A DNA stretch of 64,000 nt from a virus: the IMG/VR virus record IMGVR_UViG_3300025317_000002, positions 19,117-83,116 of that record; one strand, given 5' to 3'. This document shows positions 50,247 to 57,816 of this stretch, in pieces (the stretch's first letter is position 1; each line of letters opens with the position of its first letter). The notes beneath the pieces are model-generated. The model ran no database searches and was not told the origin of the DNA. It worked only from the letters and a program-made list of their open reading frames with translations. A program made the translations under genes and the position numbers.

Positions 50247-50358
50247 TGGCGACAGCAAGAGGAATCGAACCTCACTCACCTGGTCCCCCAGATGAAGCCA
50301 CCAGACTAGACAAAATCTTTGGCTCCGGAGCTACTTGATTTTGCCTTGTGCTGCTGCC
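50247..50358 (-). other. tRNA-like module 3: acceptor helix, T-arm and CCA
   Basis: On the minus strand GGCAGCA (50352-50358) pairs with TGCTGTC (50251-50257; one G-U), followed by G and CCA (50247-50250). The T-arm has a TTCGATT loop at 50258-50274 (4 bp plus a U-U mismatch). The interior has a 7-bp hairpin (50311-50317/50337-50343) and an 8-bp stem closed by a GGGA tetraloop (50276-50295). No usable anticodon arm. At 112 nt it is longer than any standard tRNA. Confidence 0.45.
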
Positions 50359-50485
50359 TTTGTGCAGGCACGCCGACCTGCGTCACCCGTCAATTGAAAA
50401 CGTAAACATAAGTCAGAACAGGGAAACCTGACTTTATTGTTTGACATTCCTGGATTTGGTAGTCCAGGTAGGCACACCTTGTGCC

Positions 50486-50628
50486 TAGAGGCAGCCTCCG
50501 GAGTCGAACCGACCTTGATTTGTTTAGACACGTTTAATCAAAGGGTAAGCCTGCTTTCTCGCAGCCGAATTCATGTCCGCCTCAGATTCTAAAGTCAGCA
50601 GGTATTTGCCCCATGCTCCCAGGCTGCC
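50486..50628 (-). other. tRNA-like module 2: acceptor helix with large insertion
   Basis: On the minus strand GGCAGCC (50622-50628) pairs with GGCTGCC (50490-50496), then T and CTA. A T-arm-like hairpin with TTCGACT loop precedes it (4 of 5 bp formed). The module is 143 nt; its interior contains two stems (50513-50520/50536-50543 and 50550-50555/50597-50602) and a TTTAGAA stretch that looks like a Leu anticodon loop but lacks a pairing stem. Could be a tRNA interrupted by an insertion, or a T-loop module of a large RNA. Confidence 0.4.
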
Positions 50629-50842
50629 AAAATCTCTCATGCTTGAGAACCAAAAGTAGCTAGGGGTAAGATATTCTTATGGGTAACATATCTTCTGTAA
50701 GCATGAGAGAATTCGTTCAAATCAAATTCCCTTATCATCTGTCGAAGTGAAGGTAAGAGCTTCTAGGTTGTTTTGGGGGACCTTACCTTCCTTACTTCGT
50801 CTCAAACCACCATCCGCGAAACTACGACTGATGATAAGGAAA

Positions 50843-50911
50843 TGGTGGGGATGTCAGGATTCGAACCTGATAAGGCCTAGACATGTCTCCCGTTCCAACA
50901 GTGTCATCCCC
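50843..50911 (-). other. tRNA-like module 1: perfect acceptor and T-arm, abnormal body
   Basis: On the minus strand GGGGATG (50905-50911) pairs perfectly with CATCCCC (50847-50853), followed by A and CCA (50843-50846). A 5-bp T-arm with TTCGAAT loop is at 50854-50870. Only 34 nt lie between, against about 41 in tRNA, and no anticodon stem can be formed. The 5' part (GGGGxTGAxxCTG to ACGGGA) faintly recalls the start of tmRNA. Functional decoding is unlikely; a structural or processing role is inferred. Confidence 0.5.
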
Positions 50912-50948
50912 CATATTTACTACCAACAAACCGGACACTTGATACTCA

Positions 50949-52727
50949 TCAAACAACGATCTCTGACGCCCCATTTACCTTTCTGACATGCCAGATAACT
51001 GGAATGGAGCTTTTCACAATAGGATTGTGGGAAGTGAGAATCACAGTATCATCAAAGTATCTCAGGATATAAGAGAGAATGCTTTGAATTCCTTCTGGAT
51101 CAAGCGTATCTAAGACCTCATCTAGAAATAAGAAGGGCAACTCGACTCCCGCTCGGAGTGCAAACTCTCTTAGAGAAAGCTGAACCATGAGATCGACTCT
51201 CCGTTCTTCCCCAGAAGAGAGAGATTTATAGAGATTCTCCTCCCCATCTATGAGAATCGAGATCTTTTCCCTCTGGGCACCGCTTTTGAGACTGGTTGTT
51301 GATTGAAGCGAGACAAGAAACGTTTGAAGCTCCTGGGAAAGAGTCTTCAGGAATCCATTCAGAAATTCAATCGAGCTATCCAGCATATAGCTTCTAATAT
51401 TGATAAAGCACTCTTTGACGTAAGACATAAGGTCCACAGACCTACTCAAAGACTCTTTCTCAGATTTCAGAGCTTGAATTACGTTTTCTTTCTCGGTCAA
51501 CTTAGCTTGAAGCTTCAGTTTAAGTTCTATAAACTCTGTCTTCTTGGAATTGTCTTGAAGAGATTTTTGCTTCAGACTAAGTTCTGTTCTAAGGCTCGTA
51601 ACCTTAGCCAAAGCTTCTTGATACAATATCTCGTCTTCTCGCATTTTGAAGGTATGCCCATCAATCTTTTGTTCCAAGATTCTCAACTCTTGAAGGAACA
51701 CGGCACTCTTTTGCAGAAGCATACTTTCCGATCTAATACATGTTTCAAGCTCAAAAGCAAGTTCCGCAACAAGCTTGGTTTGATTCTCCGGAGTAAGGGA
51801 TGCCCCACAAACCAGGCAAGTTTTGTTTTCCAGGAGTCTAGCTCGCTTCTTCTCTAAGACTTCCACCTTAGATTTTGCCTTTTGTGCATCTTGCAAGGAT
51901 GTGTTAGACATTCGTTCGGAAAGGCTCTTCTTTCGGAAGAGAATTTCCCACTCCTCCTGAAATGCTTTTCTTTGAGCTGATCTATCTTTCAGAGTTAATT
52001 CTGCAAGGTTTAGCTCTGCTTTGAGCTTATCTATTTCTTCAAAGAGCAGTTCCCGTTCAGAAGACATAACACTTCTAAGCTTTGCCTCAAGTTCCTCCAG
52101 ATGTAACTGTGCTTCTTTGGCCTCTACCTCCAGAAGCTCAAGTTTCCTGAGAACTGAAGACATAAGCTCGGATTTCTCCTCCAACATCTCCTTGGATTTC
52201 AGGATAAGTCGATCATAGATGGTGAGGCCCAAGATAAATTCCAAGGTCTCTTTCCTCATTTGGTCGGTGAGACCGGAAAACCTCCAGTTTACCTTGTTCG
52301 AGATGAAGGAAAGTTGAAAGAGTAGATCCGGATGCGTCCGAACGAGACGCCGAATGAGATCATTTGTCAGCGTCGCAGTATCCAAGGAGAGATCTTGAGG
52401 AGGTTCGCTGCCCACATCAAAGAACGTAACGCCATGCTTGATAAAACCATTGGATGAAGCTTTTCCGCGAAAGCGATTGACCTGGTAACGAGAATTACCC
52501 TTCTCAAAGAAAAGAACTACTTCAGAATTAAATTCCCCTCGGTGGAGAATGTCGTTTCCTGAGATGCCCTTGGAAGTAACCCCAAAGAGAGAATAAGGAA
52601 CAAGATCAAGAAGATTGCTTTTTCCTTCCCCATTCTTTCCAGAAAGCAAGATTACACTCCGAGGGAAATCCAAAGAGATCTCCTTAAAAGACATAAAGTT
52701 TGTGGCTGAGACAGATCCTATCCGCAA
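50949..52727 (-). CDS. SbcC/Rad50-like ATPase, T4 gp46 homologue
   Basis: 592 residues. Walker A GKNGEGKS (30-37), a central pair of coiled coils (about 190-460) with a CLVCG zinc-hook motif near 300, ABC signature LSSGEERRVDLM, and Walker B LFLDEVLDTLDPEG. Partner of the adjacent nuclease: together they resect and process DNA ends for recombination-dependent replication, as T4 gp46/gp47. Its start overlaps the nuclease stop by 10 nt. It lies directly upstream of the structured RNA. Confidence 0.9.
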   Translation of the reverse strand: MRIGSVSATNFMSFKEISLDFPRSVILLSGKNGEGKSNLLDLVPYSLFGVTSKGISGNDILHRGEFNSEVVLFFEKGNSRYQVNRFRGKASSNGFIKHGVTFFDVGSEPPQDLSLDTATLTNDLIRRLVRTHPDLLFQLSFISNKVNWRFSGLTDQMRKETLEFILGLTIYDRLILKSKEMLEEKSELMSSVLRKLELLEVEAKEAQLHLEELEAKLRSVMSSERELLFEEIDKLKAELNLAELTLKDRSAQRKAFQEEWEILFRKKSLSERMSNTSLQDAQKAKSKVEVLEKKRARLLENKTCLVCGASLTPENQTKLVAELAFELETCIRSESMLLQKSAVFLQELRILEQKIDGHTFKMREDEILYQEALAKVTSLRTELSLKQKSLQDNSKKTEFIELKLKLQAKLTEKENVIQALKSEKESLSRSVDLMSYVKECFINIRSYMLDSSIEFLNGFLKTLSQELQTFLVSLQSTTSLKSGAQREKISILIDGEENLYKSLSSGEERRVDLMVQLSLREFALRAGVELPFLFLDEVLDTLDPEGIQSILSYILRYFDDTVILTSHNPIVKSSIPVIWHVRKVNGASEIVV

Positions 52728-53782
52728 AACTCAGCCTCCGTGAAGGAAACCACATGACTCATTGCATCAAAGACTTCTTGCCAAGAGAATGGAATATTTT
52801 CAAGCTTCTCAAGATAATTCTCACAGTTCTCGATGATTTGATGCCCAGGAGAAACATAGGTTTGTCTTGGAGCCTGAACAATAGGCTTGTCGAACTGAAA
52901 GTCGATTCCTCGAAAGGAAGCAAGCTTCTCTCGCACAAGCTGAGACCTGGCTTTCAGCTCTGGGCTGAAAATCAACCTCAGATAGGTCTTTTCAGGTTCA
53001 GGATAAGAGAAAGTCAACCTCTCAAGAAAAGCTTCAAGCTCAGATTTCGTCTCTAACTTTACAGCCCGAAACTCTGGTGCTACAGAATTCACTACTCGAA
53101 GAATTGCCTTTGTATTCGTGTCATAGAGACAAATTCCTCTTCCCGTGTCTTTGTCCCCAAAGGTCTGATAGAGAGCGGAGCCTACAATCTCAATCGAACC
53201 AAGCCTAAGATGCGGGTGGATATGCCCCCCGAACATTTGAGTTCCCTTCCAATCACTTGGATTCAAGCCCAACTTCTGGACGGGCTTGGGTTTGAGGGTG
53301 CCTTGAACATCCTGATGAATAAATAGCGTATGGGCTTCCTGGGAGAGGATCTCCTCTATTGCCTTATTCATCTGGAGATCATCCCTAATAAAGGGAACAA
53401 ACCCACATCCTGATTTGTGAAGAGTAGGTTTGGTCGGAATGAAAGCGAAGCCTGAGAATGGGGAGAGAGAGTTGATTTCTTGGGAGAAAGTATCGTGGTT
53501 GCCAGGAAGGACCACATGCTCAGCTTGAACTTCCTGGCAGGCTTGAGAGATACCTTTCATAAAGTCTCCAGCCGCTGAGAGGGAAAGAGCACTGATATAG
53601 TGGTCATCATGAAAAACATCCCCACAGCAGACAACGAGACCCGGCTTATGAAAACGAATCATCTCAGAAATCCAAGCTCCGGTCTCTAGAATCTCCAGAA
53701 TTCGAGTTGGATAGGACTTCGTAGGCTTGGAAAATTCTGGATGCTCTCCGATATGAATGTCACTATAGATAAGGATCTTCAT
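52718..53782 (-). CDS. SbcD/Mre11-like nuclease, T4 gp47 homologue
   Basis: 354 residues. Metallophosphoesterase motifs: SDIHIGE (Asp8, His10), CCGDVFHDD, PGNHDTFS, IHQDVQG and GGHIHPH, the full set of two-metal ligands. Partner of the SbcC-like protein; makes 3' ends for RecA-type recombination. C-terminal 100 residues vary, with a YVSPGHQI segment that probably binds the partner. Order and overlap match gp47-gp46 of T4. Confidence 0.9.
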   Translation of the reverse strand: MKILIYSDIHIGEHPEFSKPTKSYPTRILEILETGAWISEMIRFHKPGLVVCCGDVFHDDHYISALSLSAAGDFMKGISQACQEVQAEHVVLPGNHDTFSQEINSLSPFSGFAFIPTKPTLHKSGCGFVPFIRDDLQMNKAIEEILSQEAHTLFIHQDVQGTLKPKPVQKLGLNPSDWKGTQMFGGHIHPHLRLGSIEIVGSALYQTFGDKDTGRGICLYDTNTKAILRVVNSVAPEFRAVKLETKSELEAFLERLTFSYPEPEKTYLRLIFSPELKARSQLVREKLASFRGIDFQFDKPIVQAPRQTYVSPGHQIIENCENYLEKLENIPFSWQEVFDAMSHVVSFTEAEFCG

Positions 53783-54132
53783 GGCGAGGGAATAGCCTCC
53801 AGCACATAGAGCGTTTCTTTATCCAAAGAGCCAGAGGCAGCAAGCCTCACCCCTGGAATATAGACAGGCTCCCCAGTTGACTCAGAGCGAACTGTTGCCA
53901 CCCCATGCTCAAGCCCGAGGACAAAGCTCACCACTCGTACAATACAGCCTACATTTGGGATCTCGTAAGCGAAAGTCGAAACCACTCTCGCATCTGCATT
54001 TTCCTCATCCTCATCTCCTGGAATCTGGTAATCCTTTTCTCCGTAAGAAATTCGCTTCCAGCTATGATTGCCTAAAGTCTGAAGATCAGACTCTGTATAT
54101 TCTTTCCATTTACTGACAAGTTGTAATACCAT
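53779..54132 (-). CDS. Hypothetical protein, paralogue of the 56029 protein
   Basis: 117 residues. Core pattern TFAYEIPNVGCIVRVVSFVLG, then a polar loop and a last ETLYVLEAIP strand; the protein encoded at 56029-56418 has the equivalent MYAYEIEGGGLLVKTLTMIYG and a KMFLVIAKIP end. Probably a small beta-barrel duplicated in this operon. Overlaps the nuclease start by 4 nt. No known family. Confidence 0.5.
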   Translation of the reverse strand: MVLQLVSKWKEYTESDLQTLGNHSWKRISYGEKDYQIPGDEDEENADARVVSTFAYEIPNVGCIVRVVSFVLGLEHGVATVRSESTGEPVYIPGVRLAASGSLDKETLYVLEAIPSP

Positions 54133-54134
54133 TT

Positions 54135-54662
54135 CTAATCCTTAGTCTGACGGCCATGCCAAGTCCGTCTAGCAAATTCAGCCATAAGAAGAGCATCAGA
54201 TCTGTTGTGATCATCCTTCTTGATTCTGATTCCTCGTTTGAGATTGGTGGTAGGAAAAAGAGAGTAAGCTCGATTGATTGAAGCGGCCTTCGTATCTTCT
54301 CCTGAGACAGCAAGCTCACGTTGCCAAGCAGTTGGGCGAACGACTATGAAGGACCAGTTGAGAGTTGTTAAGATTCCAATAATCAGACCAAAGCCCTCTC
54401 CAGTCGAGAAAGCAGATACGGCTCCTTGTTTGGGAAATACCTGTTGTTTCTCCACGACAGTTAAAAGAGGAACAAAGCCCAAAGGAATTTCAGAAACAGG
54501 AGAAGCAGGAATAGGAAGAAAAGATAAGAAGAGGTCTCGAAGTGCAGCCGGAACAAAGTTGCTTCCAACAACAGGCATATCCTCAAGGTAAATCACACAC
54601 TGAGTATCGTCTATAACAGCAACCGCACCGGATTTACCCGGATCAACTCCGATGAAGAACAT
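54135..54662 (-). CDS. RuvC-like Holliday junction resolvase
   Basis: 175 residues. RNase-H fold: first motif FFIGVDPGKSGAVAVIDD (Asp7), a second acidic strand TVVEKQQVFP (Glu at about 71), and a last acidic helix DDHNRSDALLMAEFARR (Asp and Asp near 157-162). The length equals RuvC proteins. It resolves branched DNA produced by recombination before packaging. Start has AGGTGGG site. Confidence 0.8.
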   Translation of the reverse strand: MFFIGVDPGKSGAVAVIDDTQCVIYLEDMPVVGSNFVPAALRDLFLSFLPIPASPVSEIPLGFVPLLTVVEKQQVFPKQGAVSAFSTGEGFGLIIGILTTLNWSFIVVRPTAWQRELAVSGEDTKAASINRAYSLFPTTNLKRGIRIKKDDHNRSDALLMAEFARRTWHGRQTKD

Positions 54663-54688
54663 TATCCCACCTCAATTTTATAGCCAAA

Positions 54689-55303
54689 CTAATAGTCATC
54701 CAAAAACCTAGAGGCAACTGCTTCACGGATCTTGAGATGAACCTTGGCAATCGTTTCTTCCCCATCTATTGCCAACCATGTTCTAGGGTGGTCTACCACA
54801 AAGTCAATATAGAGGCTTCTCACTTTTCCAAGGAAACCCATATTAGACTCATATTTATCGTTGATCTCACTTTTCCCTTTTCTCTCCATGGAAACAGAAG
54901 GGTCGATGTCTAAATAGATTGTGAGATCTGGATTCGGAAGAAAAGCCTCTAGTTGATCAATCCAGGCAGTTGGAACTTCTCCCCTTGCGCTACTATAAGC
55001 CACAGCGGATGCCTTGTAGCGATCTACAAGCACAAAATCTGTATATTGAAGCGAGGCACAAAGATCAGGCAAAGCTTCATATTTGTTGGTGGTGTAGAGT
55101 GTAGTAGCTGCTTCAATGGGAAGTGAAACGGAGCCTTGGAGATAAGATTTGATAAGTAATCCTGTTTCCGTCTGATAGTTGGGAAACTCAAAGAGACTTA
55201 CACTTAAATCTAGACTTTCCAGGTAGCTTTGAAGAAGTCCAACCTGGACCATTTTACCTGCCTTATCGATTCCCTCGAATGCAATGAATTGGGCTTTTTT
55301 CAT
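54689..55303 (-). CDS. Thymidylate kinase
   Basis: 204 residues. dTMP kinase features: FEGIDKAGKMVQ P-loop (10-20), an FEFPNYQTETGLLIKSYLQG segment, VDRYKASAVAYSSARG (DRY and lid region) and PDLTIYLDIDP. The P-loop ends GKMV where GKS/T-T is expected; the Ser/Thr that contacts the nucleotide-metal complex is replaced by Met. It should phosphorylate dTMP for DNA synthesis, but the altered P-loop makes activity uncertain. It overlaps the next gene by 4 nt. Confidence 0.75.
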   Translation of the reverse strand: MKKAQFIAFEGIDKAGKMVQVGLLQSYLESLDLSVSLFEFPNYQTETGLLIKSYLQGSVSLPIEAATTLYTTNKYEALPDLCASLQYTDFVLVDRYKASAVAYSSARGEVPTAWIDQLEAFLPNPDLTIYLDIDPSVSMERKGKSEINDKYESNMGFLGKVRSLYIDFVVDHPRTWLAIDGEETIAKVHLKIREAVASRFLDDY

Positions 55304-55749
55304 TTGGTCTTCTCAAATAGGTCCTGGGGGTCCAGGGGATTCCAATTGCATACTCTACAGTAGAGCCAACCCTTCATTGTGTCAAAGAGCCATGCACAAC
55401 ACCTCTCACAACGCAGATCTTTTTCATCTCCAATTTGTAAATTCTCAAACCAAATCTGACAACTCTTCCTGCATTCTGAGCAAACCATATGATAGAGGTA
55501 GCGATCTTCGATTGGATTTTGCTCACACCCAAAGCACCTTATTCCCATCTCCCTTGCAACCTGAAAAACAGTATCATGAAGAAGGGCAGTAGCTCGATCT
55601 TGGGGGTCAACTGTTCCAGTTTGATATTGGACAATACTCCCTTCTGTCTTGGTCAACCTCCCAGAGAGGTAATAAGAAACAGCTTTCCTTCCAAGAAGAT
55701 CCCCCGCTTCCTTCCAGGAAGAGTATATTTTCTCCACAGTAGGAGTCAT
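55300..55749 (-). CDS. Zinc-ribbon protein
   Basis: 149 residues from ATG 55749 with a GGGAAGGGGAG site (a longer start at 55767 has none). Helical N-terminus with an LLHDTVFQVAREMG helix, then three cysteine pairs: CFGCE, CSECRKSC, and CERCCAW with CRVCNW. Probably two zinc ribbons. Similar cysteine blocks occur at the end of the HNH-embedded protein at 35121. Function unknown, possibly transcription or DNA binding. Confidence 0.5.
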   Translation of the reverse strand: MTPTVEKIYSSWKEAGDLLGRKAVSYYLSGRLTKTEGSIVQYQTGTVDPQDRATALLHDTVFQVAREMGIRCFGCEQNPIEDRYLYHMVCSECRKSCQIWFENLQIGDEKDLRCERCCAWLFDTMKGWLYCRVCNWNPLDPQDLFEKTK

Positions 55750-56117
55750 AGTTTCTCCCCTTCCCATTCATAAATCTGTCGATAGATTCCATCCTCAGAG
55801 GCGATAGTTTCCATATAGCGATGTGTGGCTTCATCATGCCCATTTAGCCTTTCGCAACGCATGGAAGGATCTCCTGGGTTCTCATGAAGACAAAGGGGAG
55901 ACAATTTCTCTCTTAAATTCTCCAGATAATTATTGCTCACGACATACTCCTCAACGTCTCCTCCGAGAAAATAGTCCTCGGTTCTAGTCAGCTCCCAGGC
56001 CTCTACGAATTCTCGAAAGATATGACTCTCAAACAGCGGAGTTCCCTTTCCCTGAAGCCAGCTTTGACTTTGGAGGGCTTCTTCGAGAAACCTCTTTTTC
56101 TCTTGGAATCTTGGCGA
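55746..56117 (-). CDS. Small protein whose start is unclear; reading frame open far upstream
   Basis: A conventional start at GTG 55940 gives 64 residues (SNNYLENLREKLSPLCLHENPG). However, the same frame stays open to 56117, overlapping the end of the previous gene, and the extra 59 codons are protein-like (EEALQSQSWLQGKGTPLFES, EAWELTRTEDYFLGGDVEEY). No ATG, GTG or TTG lies in that extension, so a rare start or a +1 shift from the 56029 frame is possible. Annotated at its maximum extent; the true start is uncertain. Confidence 0.45.
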   Translation of the reverse strand, partial: SPRFQEKKRFLEEALQSQSWLQGKGTPLFESHIFREFVEAWELTRTEDYFLGGDVEEYVVSNNYLENLREKLSPLCLHENPGDPSMRCERLNGHDEATHRYMETIASEDGIYRQIYEWEGEKL

Positions 56118-56418
56118 TTACAAGAAACATCTTCCCTTCAAGGTTCCGTTCTTCGAGGCATGCCCACTCCATCGTTACAAGTGTCTCAGACATAAATCTT
56201 GGCTCGGGAGAGCTATCTTGCGTCTGACTCAAAGAGGGCCCATAGATCATCGTGAGTGTTTTGACCAAGAGGCCACCTCCCTCTATTTCATAAGCATACA
56301 TCTCTGATGTGGCAAGGGGGGTCTTATCTTCCGGGTCATAGACAGTGCCAGAAGAAATAAGCTTCCAGGCCAGGCCATCTGGCATTGGAGAATATTTAGA
56401 AGTGCTTGCATCATTCAT
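56029..56418 (-). CDS. Hypothetical protein, paralogue of the 53779 protein
   Basis: 129 residues. Central strand block MYAYEIEGGGLLVKTLTMIYG and final strand LEGKMFLVIAKIP match the paralogue at 53779. The paralogue stops two residues after this strand; here the frame continues with a low-complexity basic tail (REKEVSRRSPPKSKLASG) that overlaps the open frame of the next gene. The tail is suspicious and may not be the natural C-terminus. Confidence 0.5.
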   Translation of the reverse strand: MNDASTSKYSPMPDGLAWKLISSGTVYDPEDKTPLATSEMYAYEIEGGGLLVKTLTMIYGPSLSQTQDSSPEPRFMSETLVTMEWACLEERNLEGKMFLVIAKIPREKEVSRRSPPKSKLASGKGNSAV

Positions 56419-56599
56419 CTCTGTAATCTAGCTCCTCTTGTGCGGCATCAACCAACCAATCTTTTCCTTCGACGTTATCTACGACCCATCGCAGATAATC
56501 TGAAGGAATCTCTTCCAGTAGTTCCCCTTTGTGTTTACCAAAGGGCATTCGGACTCCCTCGTCAGAGTCATCTTCCAACTTGAGTTCGTATTCGTCCAT
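56411..56599 (-). CDS. Small acidic protein, DUF3820-like
   Basis: 62 residues. The RMPFGKHKGELLEEIPSDYLRWVV segment (16-39) is the signature MPFGKxKGxxLxxIPxxYLxWL of DUF3820-like proteins common in phages and bacteria. The rest is acidic. In phages such proteins often accompany recombination genes. Overlaps the next gene by 8 nt. Function unknown. Confidence 0.6.
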   Translation of the reverse strand: MDEYELKLEDDSDEGVRMPFGKHKGELLEEIPSDYLRWVVDNVEGKDWLVDAAQEELDYRDE

Positions 56600-56628
56600 A
56601 CATGACCTCTATTCTAAGATAGCACAGG

Positions 56629-57798
56629 TTATTCAGATTTAGAAGCTTCCTTTACTTTCTTGCCTGCGACCATATCCAAACCTAAGTCACACCTCATCTT
56701 CCAATCTTCCTCGACTTTCCTTTTGACGTAGCCAAAGAGGATCGGATCGGAAAACTTCTTTCTAATCTCCTTCTTCTGAATAGGCATTGGTTTTTCTTCG
56801 AAACCATGAAGATAGTACCAAGCCCCCTCTCTCGTAACAACCTTCGTGACTGGAGACTCCAACAGATAGTAAAATGCTTCCAGCTTTTGGTCGATTCCTC
56901 GGTCAGACATGAGAGGGAATCGGCAAGAACCATAGGGTCTTCCTACTCGACTCTTAGAAACTGTAGCCTGGACAATCCTCCCAGGTACATCTCCAGCTTC
57001 CTGGAATGGAGTTTCTGCTCTGAGGGAGATTCTCTGGGAGGAGGCATATTTAGGTCCAAGACCTCCATAGACTACATCGGCCTTAAAGAATGTATTTCCT
57101 ACATCCTGGTAGACTTGGTTCAGAATTACTAGAGAGGATTTCTTGACTCCCAGAATTCCCGTAACTTGCTTTAGACCTTTCTTGATAATGATGGCATGCC
57201 GGCCCATCCCATCCTCAGATGTAACACCAGATGGCACAACAATCACTTCCTCCCCCTCTTCCAATATATTCTCTATCCCCTTCTCAGAAGGCATTCCCTT
57301 CTTGGAGACTCTTACTCCAGCTTTCTTCAGAGCAGACTTTTTGGCCTGCTGAAAGAGCTTGACTCCCCCTTCCGGAGTAAAGGCCAAAGAATCGATAACG
57401 ACCAAACTTGGATCTGTGAGAGAGCCGAGATAAGTCAGGATCACAGAGAAGAGTTCAGCAAACGAGCTCGGATTTGCGACCGCAACGCTTCTCAAATCAA
57501 CTCCAAAAGCTTCAGCTCGTTTCTTGTCAAAGGTATACTCGGTGTCCGCATAGAAGATCGAGCCCCCAAACTCTTGCATGGACCTCATAAGATGAAGTGC
57601 CATCGTGCTTTTTCCGACCCCCTCACGACCATAGATCTCGGTCGTCTTTCCTCCTGCTACTCCTCCCGAAAGGGCAAGATCTAAGAGGAGAGAACCCGTC
57701 GAGAGGCGGTAAGGCACATCAGATGGATGATCCGAAGCACCCCGCCTTACGATGGGTTCTTTCATGAGGGTGTTGATTGAATCAACAAGATCCTTCAT
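56629..57798 (-). CDS. RecA/UvsX-family recombinase
   Basis: 389 residues. P-loop GREGVGKST (57-65), Walker B VVID (133-136), a YADTEYTFD segment and a VILNQVYQDVG strand for the DNA-binding loop region. It carries an insertion of about 45 residues (about 145-195, Lys/Gly/Glu-rich) after Walker B not found in cellular RecA, and a longer C-terminus with KKEIRKKF. It catalyses strand exchange for recombination-dependent replication, working with the SSB and the gp46/47 pair in the same operon. Confidence 0.85.
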   Translation of the reverse strand: MKDLVDSINTLMKEPIVRRGASDHPSDVPYRLSTGSLLLDLALSGGVAGGKTTEIYGREGVGKSTMALHLMRSMQEFGGSIFYADTEYTFDKKRAEAFGVDLRSVAVANPSSFAELFSVILTYLGSLTDPSLVVIDSLAFTPEGGVKLFQQAKKSALKKAGVRVSKKGMPSEKGIENILEEGEEVIVVPSGVTSEDGMGRHAIIIKKGLKQVTGILGVKKSSLVILNQVYQDVGNTFFKADVVYGGLGPKYASSQRISLRAETPFQEAGDVPGRIVQATVSKSRVGRPYGSCRFPLMSDRGIDQKLEAFYYLLESPVTKVVTREGAWYYLHGFEEKPMPIQKKEIRKKFSDPILFGYVKRKVEEDWKMRCDLGLDMVAGKKVKEASKSE

Positions 57799-57816
57799 GT
57801 TGTCCTCCTATAATCC

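Larger units (their letters stand above)
50101..50948 (-). ncRNA. Large structured RNA region with tRNA-like modules (GOLLD/ROOL-like or new)
   Basis: 848 nt with no supported gene lie between the SbcC-like gene (upstream on the minus strand) and the HAD gene. On the minus strand at least a dozen helices of 5-14 bp are found: 50730-50739 with 50830-50839; 50745-50757 with 50782-50799; 50633-50644 with 50699-50710; 50668-50674 with 50688-50694; 50513-50520 with 50536-50543; 50550-50555 with 50597-50602; 50469-50475 with 50481-50487; 50449-50454 with 50463-50468; 50410-50416 with 50428-50434; 50364-50368 with 50377-50381; 50311-50317 with 50337-50343; and 50276-50283 with 50288-50295. Three tRNA-like modules and a pseudoknot-type end are annotated apart. 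GOLLD and ROOL RNAs of phages have this size and lie near tRNAs. The call rests on structure only. Confidence 0.6.

Noticed and set aside
50331-50531. 66-codon and nearby 79-codon frames in the RNA region
   Set aside because: They cross the tRNA-like modules and helices and have no ribosome site; the composition is not protein-like.
50843-50911. A normal tRNA gene
   Set aside because: Acceptor and T-arm are perfect, but the remaining 34 nt cannot form D and anticodon arms, so it is recorded only as tRNA-like.
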